From the NCBI GenBank assembly GCA_041752315.1, contig JBGSHJ010000062.1, positions 66,952-130,951 of the forward strand: a DNA stretch of 64,000 nt, given 5' to 3'. A program made the translations under genes and the position numbers. The notes below the pieces were generated by a model, which made no database searches, was not told where the DNA came from, and saw only the letters and a program-made list of their open reading frames with translations. The stretch is from SYFY01 sp041752315. GTDB lineage: Bacteria; Pseudomonadota; Gammaproteobacteria; Pseudomonadales; Azotimanducaceae. Below, piece after piece: positions 27,201-35,169 of this stretch; positions within the stretch are counted from its first letter, which is position 1; each line of letters begins with the position of its first letter.

Positions 27201-27815
27201 GAAACCGGCGCCATCGTTGACATCGGTACCTGGGTGATTCGCGCTGCATGCGAAGCCGGCAGGATCTTCAGTGAATTGAATGGCTCGCCGATCTACACGG
27301 CGGTGAACATTTCACCTCGACAGTTCCGCGACCCGAACCTTGTCCAGACCATCCAGCGATGTCTGCGCCAGACCAAGCTCAATCCGAACTTCCTTGAACT
27401 GGAAATCACCGAAACCATGTTGATGCATGATATCGACGTGGCGCTGGTGACGCTCAACCGACTGGCCCAGCTCGGCCTGCGGTTTGCCATCGATGATTTT
27501 GGTACCGGTTATTCATCGTTGAACTATCTGAAAAAATTCCCCATCAGCACCGTCAAGGTAGACCGCAGCTTCATCATGGACATCCCGGACGTCCAGGATG
27601 ACATGGAGATAACCGCCGCTGTGATCGCCATGGCACACCGGTTGCGAATGGAGGTGGTTGCAGAAGGTGTGGAGACAGCCGCCCAACTGCATTTCCTGCA
27701 GTCCCAAGCCTGCGACTATGCCCAGGGTTATCTCTTTTCGAAGCCGGTTTCCTTCACGGAATTCAAGAAGCTGCTGACCCCGAACGTCTTAATGCTTCAC
27801 AACGGCGCGGCGTGA
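24273..27815 (+). CDS. Membrane-anchored cyclic-di-GMP signalling protein: five PAS domains, GGDEF, EAL
   Basis: 1180 residues. About four hydrophobic helices occupy 14-110, then five PAS-like domains (~116-235, 246-360, 371-485, 496-610, 620-740), GGDEF (~745-910) and EAL (~925-1175). The diguanylate cyclase site is intact (RSGGDEF, residues 825-829) with an inhibitory RxxD (RKED, 816-819) exactly five residues ahead. In the EAL domain the namesake motif reads ECL (Glu 953), while NISPRQF, LEITETML, IDDFGTGYSSL, KVDRSF and AEGVET are canonical, so phosphodiesterase activity is still likely. Start taken at MQHNWPG; an upstream in-frame extension overlaps yjbQ. Its 3' end overlaps the convergent LtaS-like gene by 27 bp. 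Confidence 0.93.
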   Translation: MQHNWPGTPLSRGTVAGIATSILCVGFMMQTLLPHTELAIPVFLIALTVSNLTAHRGLTLLMAGIASFMLIWAKADEAGQLLTNPDLTILSTDLVVSFCAIWIATSILLWDPRRKTVTIEALNHAFTNAPTGMLMLDTRGQILNVNTTLLRLLHLEHAQVVNRPARSIAGGVLWTVIEQATDDLQAGKDVSTTLVLPVHGGQQQHVSLHARQLTDASGKAGSYVIQLLDLTDTITRERALLHAQNRFEKLYQYSNDLILFIDESGKLRNANPRALEVFEQNLDELAGVEVVSLVAADEIFLLEEAIARANLAPGKPQKLNQLRLRNPGDTVIETQIISFANSSGLSGVVITGREITEYLHSINRLRASEARFSRIFHASPDAILILRNVDGTIIDFNAGFTKLLGFTREQAIGSQTLLPGLWVDQRERDRIHVQLEQHGEGSFHGARLVNTNNQMLHVDISLRYIEIEAEMCILLIARDISEEIKAQEALKESQTKFSRVFTHSPDGIVIIRQRDGTILDINDAFVKVSGYRRAELLNQLVTELPIFGDEGSRAAARNLLSREGSYTNLEVMFRTRSGMDIPALVSATSMQLGADTCTLCIARDIRMQRLTEERLRESEIRFRGTFESAPIGILLVDIDGRILEANLFAAELLAYKQEKLTGTHLSELVPTEDRVFLKETLERLLHGDETTSRSERRMICLDGTEIWTNFHAVIQRDEDSQHAYLIVQIADITETKNSQKRMERLAFYDTLTGLANRTLFQERLLHAIEHTRRRNASAALMYLDLDQFKRVNDTLGHEAGDQLLKEVALRLTECVRKEDTVGRSGGDEFTILLYDISTPSDAGVVAEKILQRLREPIHLSGQPLVVTTSIGVTIIPGDGNASNELMKNADLAMYRAKERGRNNYQFYSEEMNSNASSRLRMEYEIRTALLNNEFELYYQPKIRLTDQRLVGMECLIRWDHPTRGLIGPNEFIQVAEETGAIVDIGTWVIRAACEAGRIFSELNGSPIYTAVNISPRQFRDPNLVQTIQRCLRQTKLNPNFLELEITETMLMHDIDVALVTLNRLAQLGLRFAIDDFGTGYSSLNYLKKFPISTVKVDRSFIMDIPDVQDDMEITAAVIAMAHRLRMEVVAEGVETAAQLHFLQSQACDYAQGYLFSKPVSFTEFKKLLTPNVLMLHNGAA

Positions 27816-29567
27816 GGCCCCGGAATAAAACTGTGCGTGTGCCGTGCCGAAGTAGTCGGCAACTCGCGTGGCTGCCGGCGCGGAGGATGGAATTGCACCC
27901 ATCGGACTGACCCCGTCTGCCGTGGTTTTCCAGGCATAAAACACTCCCCCCCTGGACAGCACAGTCAGCTGGCCGTCGACAAGCTTCCCAACATGATAGT
28001 CATGCTCCACCGGTACCGGTGTATCAACCCCACCGAGCAGTGAGGGCCCCCAGAACTGCTCCGTTGTCCTGATGCCGAGCAGACCAATGATCGTCGCCGG
28101 AATACCAATGGAAGAGCCAACGTCCTCGATGGTTGCCGGACGCAGCGAAGGTTCACTGATGATCAACAGCGGCACCCGATAACTTTCTATCGGCACCAGA
28201 CTGTCTCCGTGAATCCTGGGGCCGTGATCGGCAGTCACAATGAACAGGGTGTTGTCGTACCACGGTCTGGTTCTGGCCATCCGGAAAAATTCGCCCAGCG
28301 CCGAATCGGCAAAGTGCATCGCATGTGTCAGCGAACGTTCATCCGGGGAACCATGGTGGTCCGGTAGACTGAAAGGGCGATGGTTGCTAACGGTCAGAGT
28401 GGCCAGGAACACCGGTTGTCCCTGCCCGGTCGCCTCATCCAGCAAACCGATCACGTGCTTGAACAGCGATTTGTCATCCACCCCCCAACTGGTTTCAAAG
28501 GTGCCGGCTGAAAAATCATTCCTGCTGGTGGTCCGTGCAAAACCGATGCGGTGCCAATAATTCGTGAAGTTGGAAAATCCGGGCCAGCCACCATATGCAA
28601 AAACGGTCTGGTAACCGGAGGACTGCAACACCCTGGGCAGCGATGCGAGTCGCTCGACACCATCGCGCTCCATCGCGGAAATTCCGGGCAATGGCGGAAA
28701 ACCATGCATGATCGACTCCATCCCGCGAGTCGTGCGTGTACCCGCTGCATACACATGGGTAAATGCCAGACCTCGTTCTGACAAGCGATCAAACTCCGGC
28801 AGCCATTGGCGGCGAAGAACCGGATCGGTCCAGTTGACGCCGGAAAATGACTCTTCAAGAATCAGTACCACGTTTTTCCTACCCGTCGTGGGAACCGCAG
28901 GTGTAGTCGATTCAGGCTGGGCGCTGTGGTTTGCACCATGCTGCGCAATGAGGCGCCAGGCGACTCCTGGGTACAACTCCGACCAGTCCTGCTGCGACAC
29001 GGTGGCCGCGGTAAGAACGCCCATGTAACCGTTGCTTGCCAGCTGGTTGAGACGTCGGGAAGTGTCGAGGACCGGCTGCCGGACCAGCAAAAGTACACAG
29101 GCAGCGGCAACCAGCAGCATCAGCAGGTGCCTGCCACTTTCCATTCTTGCGGGCCGACCGACCAACCGAACCACCAACAGGACCAGCAGCACAAACGGCA
29201 CCAGCACCCAGGTGATGTAAAACTGCTCTTCCAGGAAGACGAGGACTTCCACCGGATAGGCGAGGTAATGGAACACCAGGCGATCCAGCCTCGCCTCGAA
29301 CTCATGCCAGTAGAAGATTTCTGCTGCGGCCACCAGCAGTACGACGGCGACCACGATCACGACCAATGCAGTTCGGACCCAGGCTCGCGACGAACGCAGA
29401 CCGAGGGCTACCACCGCTGACAAGAGAACCAACGCGGCGACGTCCGCCAGCATGCCATGGAACCACACCCACAGGGGCACCGCACCGTTCACCCACACCG
29501 TGTAGACCCGTACCGCCGTCAACAGGCCCATGACCAGCAGTACAAACCGTGTCCACCAGCGCGTCAT
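27789..29567 (-). CDS. LtaS/OpgB-like sulfatase-fold phosphoglycerol (or phosphoethanolamine) transferase
   Basis: 592 residues. Five hydrophobic helices lie within the first ~175 residues, followed by a periplasmic alkaline-phosphatase/sulfatase domain. NVVLILEESFSG supplies the metal-binding acidic residue, TRTTRGMESIM the catalytic Thr, and TLFIVTADHGPRIHG the Asp-His metal ligands; TLTVSNHRPF is the family phrase with another His. This is the architecture of LtaS and relatives that move glycerol-1-phosphate from phosphatidylglycerol. In Gram-negatives the acceptor may be a periplasmic glucan, LPS or other glycolipid. It is the last gene of the eight-gene lipid-transport operon; its ATG overlaps the RND stop. 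Confidence 0.85.
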   Translation of the reverse strand: MTRWWTRFVLLVMGLLTAVRVYTVWVNGAVPLWVWFHGMLADVAALVLLSAVVALGLRSSRAWVRTALVVIVVAVVLLVAAAEIFYWHEFEARLDRLVFHYLAYPVEVLVFLEEQFYITWVLVPFVLLVLLVVRLVGRPARMESGRHLLMLLVAAACVLLLVRQPVLDTSRRLNQLASNGYMGVLTAATVSQQDWSELYPGVAWRLIAQHGANHSAQPESTTPAVPTTGRKNVVLILEESFSGVNWTDPVLRRQWLPEFDRLSERGLAFTHVYAAGTRTTRGMESIMHGFPPLPGISAMERDGVERLASLPRVLQSSGYQTVFAYGGWPGFSNFTNYWHRIGFARTTSRNDFSAGTFETSWGVDDKSLFKHVIGLLDEATGQGQPVFLATLTVSNHRPFSLPDHHGSPDERSLTHAMHFADSALGEFFRMARTRPWYDNTLFIVTADHGPRIHGDSLVPIESYRVPLLIISEPSLRPATIEDVGSSIGIPATIIGLLGIRTTEQFWGPSLLGGVDTPVPVEHDYHVGKLVDGQLTVLSRGGVFYAWKTTADGVSPMGAIPSSAPAATRVADYFGTAHAQFYSGASRRAVVKH

Positions 29568-32083
29568 CTCGACTTCTGCAACAGCACCGGCAACAGGAAC
29601 AGGGCGAACACCAGCAGCATGCCCACAGCGATCGTGAGATACAGGCCAATGGAAGCCGTACCGACGTGCGGTGAAAGCATCAGGGAAGAAAACGCACCAA
29701 CCGTTGTCAGGGTGCTCAGCAGTGCAGCAACTGGGGTGCTTGACTGCATGAAGTTGTCGACATTGCCGGCTGCCTGGAAACGATGAAATACATGGATGCC
29801 ATTATCAACACCCAATCCAAAAATCAGAGGCAGGACGAGGACGTTCGCCATGTTCAGCGGTGCATCCAGGATCTCTCCCAGCGCCAGCGTGAACAGCGCA
29901 GCCAGCAACAGCGGCAAGGCGATATAGAAGGCACTGACCAGACTGCGGAAAACCACCGCCAGGATCACAAAGATCGACACACCGGAAACCAGCATCGCCT
30001 GCTGGAACGACTGAATGACAATTTCGCCAACCCCTTTTTCGATCACGGGTCGGCCTGTTGCCTTGGGTTCCACTGCCTGCACTGCGTCAATGAAAGCACC
30101 AAGGGACTGCACATCTGCAATATCCCTTTCCGGCAACACCACCGAGAGCTGTTTGCCGTCCGCGCTGATGAAGCCTGCCCGAAGGGCGGCCGGCAGCCCG
30201 TCCAGCGTGACGGGTCCAACAGCCAGGGCACGGCGGAGCCATTCAAGTTCGGCGTTTAGCCCGTCAACGACGTCCGCCTGCCAGTCAAGCAGGCGCGCCT
30301 CAGGCAACCCGGCCAGATCGGCATAAAGACCTGCGTGCGGATGGTCAGTGGCGCGCAAGATGCCCGCAAACCCGTTCAGCGCCGCGCGCAGTTCATCGGT
30401 TGTCGGCGAAGGAAGAACCGTGACTGGCGTGACTGCACTTTCGAGCAACAGACCCAGGTCTTCGATTGCAAAAAACTTGTCGTCCTGATCCCTGGGCACA
30501 AAGTCCTCAGGCGTGACAACCGCTCGAACCATTGGCAGCGCTTCGAGCTGGGCAAGTTTCAGTTCACCGGGCTCATGAACGATGTAGAGAGCATAGTCCG
30601 TAGCCACGCCTTCTTCCTGCAGGAATCGCAGCATGCGCATGGATTCCGTGCTCTCGTCGCGCAGCGCCAGAACGCTGTAGTCAAAATGAGCCCGGCTTGC
30701 GAACCAGATCGCTCCGAGGCTTGCCAGCACAACCAATCCAATCACTGCCTGCCGATGTGCTATGAGGCTCTTCACCAGAACATCTCTGGATTGTGAACCC
30801 AGGCGGTGGGGCTGGATGTCACCAAACACGACAAAAAACGCGGGAATCAGCGAAAACGTCAGCACAAACGCAACCAGCATGCCGCCAGCCGAGATCACAC
30901 CAAGGTCAGCCAGCCCACCATATCGGGTAGGCCAGAAGGCCAGGAACGCAACGGTTGTCGTGATCATGCACAGAAAGATGGCGCCACCCACGCCCCGGGT
31001 GGCGTGAACCAGGGCCAGCACGCGGTCATCGTGCTGGTTGACCGCCTCCTGGTAACGCAGCGAAAAGTGCAGCGCATAGTCGACGCCCAGTCCAAAGAAC
31101 ATCACGATGAAGACCAGCGAGAGCGTATTGAATTCGCCGACCGCAAACATGGCCCAGGCAGTGGTGATCACCACGCCATAGAGCAGCATCAGCAGCGTGG
31201 TCACCACGATCTTGATCGACCGCACCCCGATCACCATCACCAGCGTCAGAAACAGTGTTGAAATCCACCCCGCCAGATTGATGCCGCCTGTTGCGGCGCT
31301 GATCTCTTCATGGGTCAGTGCGATCTCACCGGTCACGCCGGTCAGGACGCCATCCGGCAGCGGCACACTGTCGATGGTCTGTCGCAGCAGCGCCAGCATC
31401 TCCCCACTCGGCAATGAGACATCAAAACGGTTGTTTCCCTTGAGACTGATGACCCTTATCTGGGGTGGATCGGGACTGAAAAGTTCATCCGTCCAGCGAA
31501 TTTTCCCATCCTGCCCTGCCAGTGCCCGGTGACCACTCGTGGTGACAAGCTCAAGAACGGATTCGAATGACGCCTCTTCACCCGCGTTCTGTGCACCATC
31601 GGCGAGTACTTCAAGAACGCCGCGCAACGAAGGATCCTCGGCAATGGCCGTCAGCACCGGTTGTGCTTGCGCGAGTCGATCCGCCATTTTGTCCAGATCG
31701 TCACCGGACAGGTACAACAGCGCATGATCACGCAGAAAAGAGAGATTCTGTACCGCACTGATGGCCGTAAACCGGGACTCCGCCCGGATGGCTGCTTCGA
31801 TCGCCCGCGATGCTTCTTCGACATCGCCGAATGAGTCACCGTACACAACCACAACCGCTGTTTTCAGCAGATCAGGGAATGCTGTTTCGTACTCGTCGAA
31901 GTTGACCCGCCACGCAGATTGCTGATCGATGAGTCCGCTCAGGTCGGAATTGATTCGAAAATTGACAACGCCGTACCACGCACATCCCAGTGTCATCAGG
32001 GTGATCGACGCCAGCACATGCCAGGGATTCCGACAGACGAACAATACCCAGGCACCAAGAACGTTGTTCAGACGTTCACTCAT
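29564..32083 (-). CDS. RND (MMPL) superfamily transporter, HpnN-like
   Basis: 839 residues, two repeats of one TM helix plus a large periplasmic loop plus five to six helices. Diagnostic phrases: LSGDDLDKMADRLAQAQPVLTAIAEDPSLRGVLEVLADG in the first loop and LSLVFIVMFFGLGVDYALHFSLRYQEAV and VLVLPLIFGLGVDNGIHVFHRF in the two transmembrane cores. These match HpnN, the RND protein that moves hopanoids toward the outer membrane. No hopanoid synthesis genes are in the window, so the cargo may be another lipid. Joined by ATGA overlaps to mlaA-like upstream and to the LtaS-like gene downstream. Confidence 0.87.
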   Translation of the reverse strand: MSERLNNVLGAWVLFVCRNPWHVLASITLMTLGCAWYGVVNFRINSDLSGLIDQQSAWRVNFDEYETAFPDLLKTAVVVVYGDSFGDVEEASRAIEAAIRAESRFTAISAVQNLSFLRDHALLYLSGDDLDKMADRLAQAQPVLTAIAEDPSLRGVLEVLADGAQNAGEEASFESVLELVTTSGHRALAGQDGKIRWTDELFSPDPPQIRVISLKGNNRFDVSLPSGEMLALLRQTIDSVPLPDGVLTGVTGEIALTHEEISAATGGINLAGWISTLFLTLVMVIGVRSIKIVVTTLLMLLYGVVITTAWAMFAVGEFNTLSLVFIVMFFGLGVDYALHFSLRYQEAVNQHDDRVLALVHATRGVGGAIFLCMITTTVAFLAFWPTRYGGLADLGVISAGGMLVAFVLTFSLIPAFFVVFGDIQPHRLGSQSRDVLVKSLIAHRQAVIGLVVLASLGAIWFASRAHFDYSVLALRDESTESMRMLRFLQEEGVATDYALYIVHEPGELKLAQLEALPMVRAVVTPEDFVPRDQDDKFFAIEDLGLLLESAVTPVTVLPSPTTDELRAALNGFAGILRATDHPHAGLYADLAGLPEARLLDWQADVVDGLNAELEWLRRALAVGPVTLDGLPAALRAGFISADGKQLSVVLPERDIADVQSLGAFIDAVQAVEPKATGRPVIEKGVGEIVIQSFQQAMLVSGVSIFVILAVVFRSLVSAFYIALPLLLAALFTLALGEILDAPLNMANVLVLPLIFGLGVDNGIHVFHRFQAAGNVDNFMQSSTPVAALLSTLTTVGAFSSLMLSPHVGTASIGLYLTIAVGMLLVFALFLLPVLLQKSR

Positions 32084-32835
32084 TCGAGAGGTTCGTCGAG
32101 TTCGTCGAATTCCTCGAAAAAGTCCTCCATCGGTGGATCCCCATCGAAGGTAACGTATTCACGCCGCTGGAAATACGCATCGCGTGTAAACACATAGGGG
32201 TCGAGCGCCGCCTGGTCGCGCGCATCCGACAGTGGTAACGCTTCGGCACGAATGGCCAGCAGATCGACCAGGGAAACCCAAATGCTGTAGCCACCACTCA
32301 TCAGCAGTTCCGGCAGCCAGGACTTGAGCAGGGTACCTGGTGTATCGCGCAGGGTTGAGGGGCCGGATGGCAGATAGATATAACGGGTTCTGGTCACCCC
32401 CCATATCGCCAGCGTCTGACCAAGATCTTCTTCATGATGCGCAAGGCCCATGCGCGCTCCAACATCGATCAGCCCGCCGATACCAACGGTTGTATTGACG
32501 ATCACTCCTGCCAGGTCTTCGCCGGCGTGACGGAACTTCCCCTGCAGGGCGCTGTTGGCAACGCTGTCGATGCGACGCAGGTTCCTGAAAAAATTGCCCA
32601 CTCCACGTTCAGCCCAGTCAGGCATCAACGCCCGGTAACCGCGGGCCACCGGCGCGATGATCCTGCGATCCACGCTGTCAATCACCCCATAGACCTTGCG
32701 ATTCACCGGCTCGTAAGGGTCCTGCACTGCAAACGGTTCACCGGTAAGCGTTGCACAGCCACCGAGCAAACCCATGGCCATCAACACCCCCAGGACCAAT
32801 GCCGGGACGCCGGTCTTACTCGAGTTCGGCAACAT
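32080..32835 (-). CDS. MlaA (VacJ) family outer-membrane lipoprotein
   Basis: 251 residues. Lipoprotein signal LVLGVLMAMGLLGGC, then the MlaA core: DPYEPVNRKVYGVIDSVDRRIIAPVARGYRALMPDWAERGVGNFFRNL, SVANSALQGKFRHAGEDLAGVIVNTTVGIGGLIDVG, EDLGQTLAIWGVTRTRYIYLPSGPSTLRDTPG. MlaA forms a doughnut in the outer membrane inner leaflet that removes misplaced outer-leaflet phospholipids and hands them to MlaC. C-terminus is very acidic (EDFFEEFDELDEPLE). The start at 32835 overlaps the MlaC-like gene by 20 bp; the longer ORF is rejected for lack of a signal at its N-terminus. Confidence 0.9.
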   Translation of the reverse strand: MLPNSSKTGVPALVLGVLMAMGLLGGCATLTGEPFAVQDPYEPVNRKVYGVIDSVDRRIIAPVARGYRALMPDWAERGVGNFFRNLRRIDSVANSALQGKFRHAGEDLAGVIVNTTVGIGGLIDVGARMGLAHHEEDLGQTLAIWGVTRTRYIYLPSGPSTLRDTPGTLLKSWLPELLMSGGYSIWVSLVDLLAIRAEALPLSDARDQAALDPYVFTRDAYFQRREYVTFDGDPPMEDFFEEFDELDEPLE

Positions 32836-33403
32836 TCTGCTCAACGTTGTCAAACAGCGCCGGCAAACCCTCTCGCTTGAGGATGCTGCCATAGTCCGCG
32901 CGGCGCAGCGCGAGGTCACTCACCCCATCGGCGACCACGTTGAAGATCCTGCCCGCCCGGAAGTAATAATGCAGCGAAACCCGCTCGCCATTGCTGCGGA
33001 CAATGGCCGTCTTCACGACACTGCCGGTCTTGGAAGTCTGCACATCGAGGCGTTCGAATCGCTGACCCTCAAAACTGTCGAACCGATCGGCATAGGTGGC
33101 GACCGACAGGCGTCTGAGCAGATCGACAAGCCGGGTCTGTTCTGCAGCCTGCATCTTCGTCCACTCCCGACCAACGCTGACGCGCGCGATGGTCTCGAAA
33201 TCAAAGAGTGCAAACACCTGATCATCGACAATGGCAATACGTTCAGCCACGGAACCGCCATGCTTCATGGCCTGCACCAGCACGGCATGCAGGCCATCGA
33301 CCAGCTGCCCCGGATCTTCGGTCGCATGGGCCGGACGGCCAAGAGACGTCAGCGACAACCAGCCGATCAACCCGGCCAACCCGATCAGGAACGTGCGCCT
33401 CAT
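32816..33403 (-). CDS. MlaC/Ttg2D (HpnM-like) periplasmic phospholipid-binding protein
   Basis: 195 residues with a signal peptide (MRRTFLIGLAGLIGWLSLTSLGRPAHA). Core motifs: DFETIARVSVGREWTKMQAAEQTRLVDLLRRLSVATYADRFDSFEGQRF, VVKTAIVRSNGERVSLHYYFRAGRIFNVVADGVSDLALRRADYGSIL. The family carries phospholipids across the periplasm in a hydrophobic cavity. The start ATG overlaps the TRAP large-subunit stop (ATGA), directly linking TRAP and Mla genes. No mlaFEDB ABC genes are present. Confidence 0.9.
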   Translation of the reverse strand: MRRTFLIGLAGLIGWLSLTSLGRPAHATEDPGQLVDGLHAVLVQAMKHGGSVAERIAIVDDQVFALFDFETIARVSVGREWTKMQAAEQTRLVDLLRRLSVATYADRFDSFEGQRFERLDVQTSKTGSVVKTAIVRSNGERVSLHYYFRAGRIFNVVADGVSDLALRRADYGSILKREGLPALFDNVEQNVAELE

Positions 33404-34692
33404 GTGATGAACACCAGACTGAGCCAAGGGACATAGGTGATGATCAGCACCGCTGTCAGCAGCACGAGAAAAAAGGGCCAGCAGGCGCTGTAGAGTTCAA
33501 GCATCGGCTTGCGGAAGCGGAAGCTCGCGATGAACAGGTTCATCCCGATGGGCGGCGTGAAATAACCGATCTGCATGTTGGCAAGGAAAATGATGCCCAG
33601 GTGTACCGGGTGGATGCCATAACCCACGGCCACCGGCAGCAGCAGCGGAACCATGATCACCGTCGCGGCAAAGATGTCCAGAATCGCTCCCAGAAGCAAC
33701 AGGAGCACATTCAGCAGCAGCAGGAACATCAGCGGATTGCTGACATGTGCCTGCATGAATTCGAAGAGTTGCTGGGGAATCTGCGCATCCACCAGAAAAT
33801 TGGTGAAAGCCAGCGCAACTCCCAGGATCATCAGGATGCCGCCTACCATGACCATGGAGTCGATGACCAACCCCGGCACCTGCTGCCATTTGACGTCGCG
33901 GTACAGCAGCACTTCGGCGGCAATCACATACAGTGCGGTCACGGCCGCCGCATCGGAAACGGCAAACACCCCGCTGAAGATGCCACCAAGCACCACGACC
34001 GGCAGCGGCAGTTCATAACGCGCGGCCCACAACGCCCGACCAAATTCGGCGCGTGTGAACGGTTGCCGGGATATGCCCCCATCGGGGCCGCCTTTGCGAT
34101 GTTTCCACAGCGTCCAGCCAATCAGCATCCCGAGCATCAGCAAGACCGGCAGCACACCAGCCTTGAACAGATCAACAATGGAAAAGGAGACACCGACGTC
34201 CATCTGCTGGGCAATCACGCCGTACAGGATCAGCGGCACCGAAGGCACGATCAACAATCCAAGACTGCCTGACGAGGTGACCAGACCCAGACTGAACCGT
34301 TCGCTGTAACCCTGGCTCAGCATCGCCGGTAACAACAAGGCACCTAACGCAACAATGGTGACCCCGGAGGCACCTGTCAACGCCGTGAACACCGCACAGG
34401 CCACAAAGCCGACGATGGCAAGGCCACCAGGAAGTGCACCGAACAGGGATTGAACCAGATCAACCAGTCGCTGGGAGGTGTTTGCCGCCGACAGCACATA
34501 ACCGGCGAAGGTGAACAAAGGCAGCGCCACGAGGAGCGGTGTGTCGACGATTCGATAGAGTTCGATGGCGACGACTGTCAGTTCGATTTCCGATGCCCAG
34601 AACCCGGTCATGGCAGCAGCGAGCAGCACCGCAAACAGCGGTGCACCGGAGAGTGCCAGCAGAAGCAAGCCAGCCACGGCCAGCCAGATCAT
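33400..34692 (-). CDS. TRAP transporter large permease (DctM family)
   Basis: 430 residues, about 12-13 hydrophobic segments. DctM signatures: ALPLFTFAGYVLSAANTSQRLVDLVQSLFGALPGGLAIVGFVACAVFTALTGASGVTIVALGALLLPAMLSQGYSERFSLGLVTSSGSLGLLIVPSVPLILYGVIAQ and the C-terminal VHLGIIFLANMQIGYFTPPIGMNLFIASF. It is the Na+-coupled import channel. Start MIWLAVAG overlaps the DctQ stop as ATGA; the upstream in-frame extension is DctQ antiframe and not used. Confidence 0.94.
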   Translation of the reverse strand: MIWLAVAGLLLLALSGAPLFAVLLAAAMTGFWASEIELTVVAIELYRIVDTPLLVALPLFTFAGYVLSAANTSQRLVDLVQSLFGALPGGLAIVGFVACAVFTALTGASGVTIVALGALLLPAMLSQGYSERFSLGLVTSSGSLGLLIVPSVPLILYGVIAQQMDVGVSFSIVDLFKAGVLPVLLMLGMLIGWTLWKHRKGGPDGGISRQPFTRAEFGRALWAARYELPLPVVVLGGIFSGVFAVSDAAAVTALYVIAAEVLLYRDVKWQQVPGLVIDSMVMVGGILMILGVALAFTNFLVDAQIPQQLFEFMQAHVSNPLMFLLLLNVLLLLLGAILDIFAATVIMVPLLLPVAVGYGIHPVHLGIIFLANMQIGYFTPPIGMNLFIASFRFRKPMLELYSACWPFFLVLLTAVLIITYVPWLSLVFIT

Positions 34693-35150
34693 GCCTGTTT
34701 GCGCTCTGGCAGCTTCACCACGTGCATCAGATAGCGCAGGCACATCACTGCCGCTGCAACGGGCATGATTGATTCGCACAACCAGGCAGGTACGGTAGCG
34801 AAGGCTACCGCTCCGTCTTCAAACTCCATTCGCACAAAACCAACACTCGCCCAGGCAAACAGGCCAAGGACCAAAGCGGTCATCAGCGCAGACAATCGGC
34901 GCACGAGTTGCTGCGCACCAGGCGAAAGAAACCTGGCAATCAGATCGATTCGAATATGATCATCGGTACGCGCCGCAATCATCGCACCCAGCATGGCAAT
35001 CCAGAGCACGAGCACACGTACAAACGCGTCGCCCCAGTTGAGTCCACTATCAAAGAAAAACCGGGCCAGCACCTGCCACGCCGCCAGCCCGATCAAGCCT
35101 GCCAGCAACAGCACCAGAAGGCCGGTTTCAATTCCCCGCAACAGGCGCAT
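34689..35150 (-). CDS. TRAP transporter small permease (DctQ family)
   Basis: 153 residues, four hydrophobic helices. Phrases LLAGLIGLAAWQVLARFFFDSGLNWGDAFVRVLVLWIAMLGAMIAARTDDHIRIDLIARFLSPGAQ match DctQ (W-x-(D/E)-E-x-x-R-x-L-x-x-W pattern). Start MRLLRGIE at 35150; the longer ORF reads through non-coding and dctP DNA. Lies 19 bp after the binding-protein gene and overlaps dctM by 4 bp. Confidence 0.9.
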   Translation of the reverse strand: MRLLRGIETGLLVLLLAGLIGLAAWQVLARFFFDSGLNWGDAFVRVLVLWIAMLGAMIAARTDDHIRIDLIARFLSPGAQQLVRRLSALMTALVLGLFAWASVGFVRMEFEDGAVAFATVPAWLCESIMPVAAAVMCLRYLMHVVKLPERKQA

Positions 35151-35169
35151 CTGAGTTCCCTGCCCCGGT

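Noticed and set aside
33208..34272. Long + strand frame (354 codons) across the TRAP genes
   Set aside because: Composition is Gln/His/Arg-rich with no family likeness; it is antisense to well-recognised mlaC and dctM.
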